Of a DNA stretch of 64,000 nt, positions 59,524-64,000 are shown piece by piece. The stretch comes from Bifidobacterium breve. GTDB lineage: Bacteria > Actinomycetota > Thermoleophilia > Solirubrobacterales > Solirubrobacteraceae. Each line of letters opens with the position of its first letter. Position 1 is the first letter of the stretch. Under the pieces are notes generated by a model that had not been told where the DNA came from, did no database searches, and saw nothing but the letters and a program-made list of their open reading frames with translations. Location of the stretch: assembly GCA_945878865.1 (NCBI GenBank), contig CAMCUD010000005.1:1-64000 (forward strand). The letters are read 5' to 3'. The position numbers and the translations under genes are program-made.

Positions 59524-61698
59524 TCAGCACCGCTTGCGTCCCTTGGGCAGCCGCGCGAAGTACTGCTGGCCCTTGCGCAGCGTCACCGTCCGCTTCTTGC
59601 ACCGATCACGGACGACGACGACGCCGCGTGCGACCTTCGTCAGCGTGCCGTCGCTGTAGTCCTCGACGAGCCACTTCGTGCCGCGCACGCTCGCCGAGCT
59701 GCCGTTGCCCGCGGTGCGAAAGTCGCCCTTGCCGTCGCCCCACAGGCGGCGCTTGGGCTTGCGCTTCTTCTTCCCGGCGGCACTCGCGACCGGACCGCCG
59801 GCGGCGACCGCGCGCGTGGAGGCCTGCGGCAGCCCGGAGCCGGTGAGCGCCAGCCACGTGCTCAGCGGCGAGCCCTGCTGGTCCAGGACGAAGATCCCAC
59901 CGAAGAAGTCGGCCGACTGCGGCTGGCCGTTCGCGCCGATGACGAAGACGCCGACCCGGCCCTCGCGGGCGTCGATCTCCGAGCCGAGCGGGATCTGGGC
60001 GCCGGCGACGAGCGTGATCCACGGGCCCTTGCCGCCCACGCGGTACTTGATCGTGCCGGTGGCGCGCTGGACGTTGGCGGTCTCCTTGGCCTCGGGCGCG
60101 GGGAGCGCCTGACCGACGCGGATCGTCACCGTGGTCGCGACGCTCGTGCCGGCGGCCGTGGTGACGGTGTAGGTGAAGCGGTCCTCCCCGGCGAAGCGCG
60201 CGTTCGGGGTGTAGGTGAACGTGCCGTCGGCGCCGATGGCCGACAGCGTCCCGTTCGCCGGCGGCGAGACGACGCTGTAGGCGCCGCTGCCACAGGCCAG
60301 CTGCCCGCCCAGCGGCTTCTCGTAGCCGGTCGCGAGCACCGGCGCCGGGCAGGCCGGCGTATCGGCCGCGCGGACGCCGGGCGACGGCGCCGGAGGCTCG
60401 GGTGGCGCGGCGACGGTGATCGTCGCGTCGACCGGCGTGCTGGTGCCGTTGAGGCTGCGCGCGGTCAGGCCGACGGTGTCCGTCCCGGTGAAGCCCGGGT
60501 CAGGGGTGTACGTCGCCGTGCCGGTCGCCGGGTCGAAGCCGGAGAGCGTGCCGTGTTCGGGCGGGAACGGCACGGCGTACGTCAGGGCCGGGGCGTCCGG
60601 GTCGGCGCACGCGGCCGCGATCGCGGCGGTCGCGCCGGGGCTGATGGTGACCTCCGACGGCTGGCAGACGGGCGGCGGGCTGTAGGAGAAGCGCCACCCG
60701 ACGGGGCCCTGCCCCGCGAACACGGTGAGGGTGAGCACGCGCGCGCCGGGGTCCAGCGCGGCCTCGTAGACGGCGACCGCCCCGGCGAGCCCCTCCGACC
60801 GCAGGAGGCTCCGGGTGGCGAGGTCGTAGGTGGCCACGCTGCCGCCGGGCGGCGAGGTGTCGCGCACCGCGAACAGCACCCTGGCCTCGCGGTCGACCGC
60901 GAGGGCGTCGACGTAGCCGCTGCTGGGGATCTCGCCGACCTTCGCGCCGGACGCGGAGAACACGATGATGTTGGCGGGGCCCGACTCCTCGATCCCCTGG
61001 CTGTTGGCGACGAAGACCTGCCCGGAGACCGGATCGACCGCGACGGCGGTCGGGTTGTGCAGCACCGAGGCGTCGCCGAACGTCCCGAGCACGGTCTGCA
61101 GGTCAGGGGTGAACCGCTGGACCCGGTGGTTGCCGGTGTCGATGACCAGCACGCTGGACGTGTCGAGGGCGATGTCCGCCGGGCCGTCGAACCGCCCGGG
61201 GGCGGTGCCGGTGGGCGGAAAACACTCGGAGTAGCCGAGGTCGGTGCAGTAGCCCGGGCCGAGCGGGCCAGGGACGCTGAACGCGCCCTCGCTGTCGATG
61301 CCGGGGATCTGCGCGGTCCCAGCACCGGCGGACGTCAGCCGCACGAGACGGCCGTTCCGCGTGTCGCTGACATAGCGCGCGCCGGTCACGGGATCCGCGG
61401 CGAGGCCCCGCAGGGAGCCGAGGGTGATCGTCGGCGACGTCTTGATCTGCGGCCCGAGCGTCGTGACGTAGGTCTGTCCGTCGCGCGAGAACCGCAGGAT
61501 CCGTCCGGCATCGCCGCACCCGTCGACGACGTCCAGGGCGTCAGGGGTGACGGCCAGCGGGCCGGGGCAGAACGAGGGGACCGGCGGCGTCGCGATGTCG
61601 GCGAGCCGCGTCAGGGACGCGCCCGCAGCGGCCGGACAGGCCAGGAGGCAGAGGACGATCGCGGCGAGGCCGCGGCGCAACAGGCAGGTCACGGGCAT
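59524..61698 (-). CDS. Large secreted NHL-repeat / Ig-like / FecR-type domain protein
   Basis: 724 residues from the ATG at 61698. Signal peptide ~1-25 (CLLRRGLAAIVLCLLACPAAA). NHL-like beta-propeller blades follow (~30-330; RFDGPADIALDTSSVLVIDT, HRVQRFTPDLQTVLGTFGD), then two cadherin-like/Ig repeats ending in TYTPDPGFTGTDTVGLTARS and FTYTPNARFAGEDRFTYTVT. The C-terminus is a FecR-type module (WITLVAGAQIPLGSEIDA, LWGDGKGDFRTAGNGS, SVRGTKWLVEDYSDGT). First gene of a three-gene operon with DUF3307 and the CHASE2 cyclase. Confidence 0.87.
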   Translation of the reverse strand: MPVTCLLRRGLAAIVLCLLACPAAAGASLTRLADIATPPVPSFCPGPLAVTPDALDVVDGCGDAGRILRFSRDGQTYVTTLGPQIKTSPTITLGSLRGLAADPVTGARYVSDTRNGRLVRLTSAGAGTAQIPGIDSEGAFSVPGPLGPGYCTDLGYSECFPPTGTAPGRFDGPADIALDTSSVLVIDTGNHRVQRFTPDLQTVLGTFGDASVLHNPTAVAVDPVSGQVFVANSQGIEESGPANIIVFSASGAKVGEIPSSGYVDALAVDREARVLFAVRDTSPPGGSVATYDLATRSLLRSEGLAGAVAVYEAALDPGARVLTLTVFAGQGPVGWRFSYSPPPVCQPSEVTISPGATAAIAAACADPDAPALTYAVPFPPEHGTLSGFDPATGTATYTPDPGFTGTDTVGLTARSLNGTSTPVDATITVAAPPEPPAPSPGVRAADTPACPAPVLATGYEKPLGGQLACGSGAYSVVSPPANGTLSAIGADGTFTYTPNARFAGEDRFTYTVTTAAGTSVATTVTIRVGQALPAPEAKETANVQRATGTIKYRVGGKGPWITLVAGAQIPLGSEIDAREGRVGVFVIGANGQPQSADFFGGIFVLDQQGSPLSTWLALTGSGLPQASTRAVAAGGPVASAAGKKKRKPKRRLWGDGKGDFRTAGNGSSASVRGTKWLVEDYSDGTLTKVARGVVVVRDRCKKRTVTLRKGQQYFARLPKGRKRC

Positions 61699-61756
61699 GG
61701 AGACGGAGACGGGTGATACCCGGCGGCGTCGCGGGGACAGGAGCGACGCCGATGGG

Positions 61757-61810
61757 CTGACTTTCGGAGCGCCGGAGTGTATACAGCGATCGCGGATCTG
61801 CGAAATCCGC
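61757..61810 (+). promoter_or_regulatory. Sigma70-type promoter with downstream inverted repeat
   Basis: CTGACT (61757-61762), a 17-bp spacer and TATACA (61780-61785). An inverted repeat GCGGAT/ATCCGC (61792-61797, 61805-61810) covers the predicted start site and could be an operator. It should drive the 61878 gene pair. Confidence 0.55.
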
Positions 61811-61877
61811 ACGGAGCGGGATCGACGCCCGCGAAGGTCCGGATGCCGCCGACGGCGGTGGTAGCTTCGCTGACCCC

Positions 61878-62573
61878 GTGAACGTCGCCATGGTCGCCAG
61901 CCCCTCAGTTCGTTCGGTGCTCGCCTCGCACCACCCCGTTGGCGCCTCGACCGGGTGCTTTGCGCGGCTGCGCGGCGACTGGCCCGCGCAGGTCGCCGCG
62001 GCGCACGAGGTGTCGAGCTACGCCGCCGAGTTGGCCGCGCTGCAGGCGCGGGAGTTCGAGGGGCTGCTGGCCTACCTCGACCTCGAGCCCGCGCTGCCGT
62101 TCCACGACCTCTCCGTCCACGCGCCCACGAAGGGGCTGCGCGACGCTGCGCATCTCGCCGAGCTGCTGCATCGCCTGCCGCTGGGCATCGAGACGATCGT
62201 CGTGCACCCCGACACGCTCGGGGACTTCTCGGCGTTCGCCTCCCTCGGCTCACGGGTCGTCGTGGAGAACATGGATGCCCGCAAGGCGTTCGGCCAGCGC
62301 GCAGACGACCTCGCCGAGGTCTTCGCCGCCCTCCCGGACGCGGGCTTCTGCTTCGACATCGCGCACGCGTGGGCGATCGACCCCACGATGGGCCTCGCCG
62401 AGGAGCTGATCGACCGGTTCGCCTCGCGCCTGCGCGAGGTGCACCTCAGCTCGCTGAGCGAGGACAACCGGCACATCCCGCTCACGGACGAGCACGCGGC
62501 GCTGTTCGCGCCGCTGCTGGGCCGCTGCGTCGACGTGCCGTGGATCCTCGAAGCACCCGTCTCGACGAGCTGA
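61878..62573 (+). CDS. TIM-barrel sugar-phosphate isomerase/epimerase-like protein
   Basis: 231 residues from a GTG; an ATG at 61890 is the alternative. It has the pattern of xylose-isomerase-like TIM barrels: SVHAPTK, IETIVVHPDT, SRVVVENMD, GFCFDIAHAW, LREVHLSSL and VPWILEAPV. Glu, Asp/His and His at strand ends could bind a divalent metal. It is short for the family. The reaction is unknown. It overlaps the next gene by ~34 bases. Confidence 0.8.
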   Translation: MNVAMVASPSVRSVLASHHPVGASTGCFARLRGDWPAQVAAAHEVSSYAAELAALQAREFEGLLAYLDLEPALPFHDLSVHAPTKGLRDAAHLAELLHRLPLGIETIVVHPDTLGDFSAFASLGSRVVVENMDARKAFGQRADDLAEVFAALPDAGFCFDIAHAWAIDPTMGLAEELIDRFASRLREVHLSSLSEDNRHIPLTDEHAALFAPLLGRCVDVPWILEAPVSTS

Positions 62574-63556
62574 GCTCGGGCGGCGGCCTCGCCGCCCTGG
62601 CCGCCCGCGGCGGCGAGTCGCTGCCGCACCTCATGACGGCGCGCGCCCGCTCGCTGCGCGAACGCGACGCCGCGTCCGCGCGCCTGGCCGACCTGCCGCG
62701 CGATCCCGACGTCTCCGTGGTCGTGATGGGCTCGTGGGGCCGCCTGGAGCTCACGAGCGGCAGCGATCACGACTTCGTCGTGCTCGTCGGCGGCGCCGAG
62801 CGCGGCGCCGTCCTGCCCACCCCTGCGCAGGTCGGCGACGTCCTCGACAAGCCACCGAGCGCGTCCGGCGCGTTCGACGACATCGCCTTCGTCGAGCATC
62901 TGACGACGCGCATCGGCCTGCGCGACGACGACAACGACAACCTCACGCGCCGGATGCTCCTCGTGCTCGAGTCGATCGCCATCGCCGGGAGCGACGCGCA
63001 CGAGCGCGCACGCCGGTCGGTCATCGAGACGTACATCGACACGCGCGTGAAGGACTACCGCCCGCCGCGGTTCCTGCTCAACGACCTCATGCGCTACTGG
63101 CGCACGATCTGCGTGGACTTCGAAGGCAAGCAGCGCGACCACACCGACAAGTGGGCACTGCGCGCAGCGAAGCTCCGCACGTCGCGCAAGCTGCTCTACG
63201 CCAGTGGCCTGCTCCCCGTCCTGGAGTGCCACGACCTGCGGGCCGACGAGATGCGCACCTGGCTGGCCGAGACGTTCGCCGCGCCGCCGGTGGATCGCGT
63301 CGCCGACGCGTTCCTGCGCCACCAGGCCTACGACACCGGGATCCGCACGCTCACCGCGTACGACCGGTTTCTCGGCCGCCTCGACGACGGCGCCTTCCGC
63401 GACGAGCTGCGCCAGCTCGCGCGCGGAGAGGAGCACCGGTCGCCCGCGTGGACGGAGGCACGCCGGCTGGGACGCCAGATCGAAGAGGGCCTGCTCGCCC
63501 TGCTCTTCGACCGCGATGCGCTCGCCCGCCTGGTCCGCCAGTACGGGCTGTTCTGA
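62540..63556 (+). CDS. Nucleotidyltransferase-fold protein (GlnD/DUF294-like)
   Basis: 338 residues from the GTG at 62540; an ATG at 62633 would lose 31 residues. The nucleotidyltransferase motif is GSWGRLELTSGSDHDFVVL, with Gly64-Ser65 and Asp76/Asp78 as metal ligands. A helical C-terminal domain follows (YRPPRFLLNDLMRYWRTICV, DKWALRAAKLRTSRKLLYAS), like the helical partner domain of DUF294/GlnD-type uridylyltransferases. No HD or ACT domain is present. The target, protein or small molecule, is unknown. It is coupled to the TIM-barrel gene. Confidence 0.82.
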   Translation: MDPRSTRLDELSSGGGLAALAARGGESLPHLMTARARSLRERDAASARLADLPRDPDVSVVVMGSWGRLELTSGSDHDFVVLVGGAERGAVLPTPAQVGDVLDKPPSASGAFDDIAFVEHLTTRIGLRDDDNDNLTRRMLLVLESIAIAGSDAHERARRSVIETYIDTRVKDYRPPRFLLNDLMRYWRTICVDFEGKQRDHTDKWALRAAKLRTSRKLLYASGLLPVLECHDLRADEMRTWLAETFAAPPVDRVADAFLRHQAYDTGIRTLTAYDRFLGRLDDGAFRDELRQLARGEEHRSPAWTEARRLGRQIEEGLLALLFDRDALARLVRQYGLF

Positions 63557-63571
63557 CCCGACAGCGGACGT

Positions 63572-64000
63572 TCAGCCGCGGAACACCGTCAGCCCGGGAC
63601 GCAGCGCCGGCCCGCCCGCCGCCGGGGTCAGCCGCGGCTGCAGACGCAGGATGCCGACAGCCGGCCGGGCCGGAAGCGGCAAGGTGACCCGCCGTGCCTT
63701 CGGGCCGACCTTCACGGCGACCCCGCCGAGCCGCAGCACCGCCGGGACGTTCGTCGCCACGGTGACGACGACGCGCCGCGCCTTCGGCTTCACCCGAGCA
63801 GCGCGCAGCGTGCGCAGCTCGAGGGCGACCGGGTCGACACGGGTCGTGCGCTTCACGGTGGTCTCGCGGCCGAGCGTGTCGCGGGCGACGAGCCGGAGCG
63901 TCGTCCGTCCGCCCGGCAGGCGAACGCGAACGCGCTCACCGGTCCCGAGACGCTCCCGGCCGGCGAACCACGTCAGTGCGCGGCCGCGCAGCCGGCGGCC
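63572..64000 (-). CDS. C-terminal part of a surface/secreted protein with Ig-like domain (5' beyond window)
   Basis: The frame is open from the window edge to the TGA at 63572 (142 codons). It begins GRRLRGRALTWFAGRERLG, followed by GTGERVRVRLPGGRTTLRLV and ARDTLGR. This is the Ig-like 'extra domain' common at the end of secreted actinobacterial peptidases and lipoproteins. A second basic beta domain ends the chain. The catalytic or main part lies outside the window. Confidence 0.75.
   Translation of the reverse strand, partial: GRRLRGRALTWFAGRERLGTGERVRVRLPGGRTTLRLVARDTLGRETTVKRTTRVDPVALELRTLRAARVKPKARRVVVTVATNVPAVLRLGGVAVKVGPKARRVTLPLPARPAVGILRLQPRLTPAAGGPALRPGLTVFRG

Overview
The window is a high-GC chromosomal segment of an actinobacterium. 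Several traits point to the Thermoleophilia/Solirubrobacterales (Conexibacter, Patulibacter, Solirubrobacter type), though this is inference rather than proof: ribosomal proteins with long disordered extensions, secreted proteins with Ig-like and beta-helix domains, a FecR-type secreted protein beside a CHASE2 cyclase, and heavy use of GTG/TTG starts with 4-base ATGA/GTGA overlaps. No tRNA, rRNA, CRISPR array, transposase or prophage gene was seen.

Layout. (1) 1-12.7 kb is housekeeping and accessory: the end of an acyl-CoA synthetase, a secreted protein, a patatin, a DacB-type carboxypeptidase, a VOC protein, a beta-helix protein, the coupled pair surE-ligA, a Tat amidase with a small partner, truA, and an AlkA-like glycosylase. 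(2) 12.7-34 kb is the ribosomal super-operon on the minus strand. In transcription order it reads fusA-tuf, then the S10 cluster (rpsJ to rpsQ), the spc cluster (rplN to rplO, then secY-adk-map) and the alpha cluster (rpmJ-rpsM-rpsK-rpsD-rpoA-rplQ). (3) 34-39.8 kb is a foreign-looking block between rpsG and fusA: a plus-strand orphan, two soluble chemoreceptor-like proteins, a response regulator and a PAS histidine kinase. (4) rpsL-rpsG lie at 39.8-40.7 kb. (5) 40.8-49.3 kb is metabolic and accessory: SGNH hydrolase, alanine dehydrogenase, class III aminotransferase, a Baeyer-Villiger-type monooxygenase with a divergent TetR, a DMT transporter, a HAD protein and an M1 peptidase. (6) 49.4-57.2 kb is rpoB-rpoC. 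(7) 57.4-64 kb holds an operon for a secreted NHL/FecR protein, a DUF3307 membrane protein and a CHASE2 cyclase, then a TIM-barrel/nucleotidyltransferase pair and the end of a surface protein.

The usual super-operon is conserved in order but interrupted at three places: rpsG/fusA, rpmJ/map (where infA is missing) and rplQ/truA. Intrinsic terminators subdivide it further, between tuf and rpsJ and between rplO and secY, and in the fusA leader. Four of the resulting units share an extended -10 of the form TGCTAnnnT: rpsL, fusA, rpmJ and rpoB.

The best candidates for new biology are: (a) the fusA leader, with a promoter, a six-codon ORF and a terminator hairpin just before the start codon; (b) the sensory cassette inside the str operon, whose two receptors carry four 88-residue-spaced repeats, each with a conserved Cys; and (c) the secreted NHL/FecR - DUF3307 - CHASE2 cyclase operon upstream of rpoBC.
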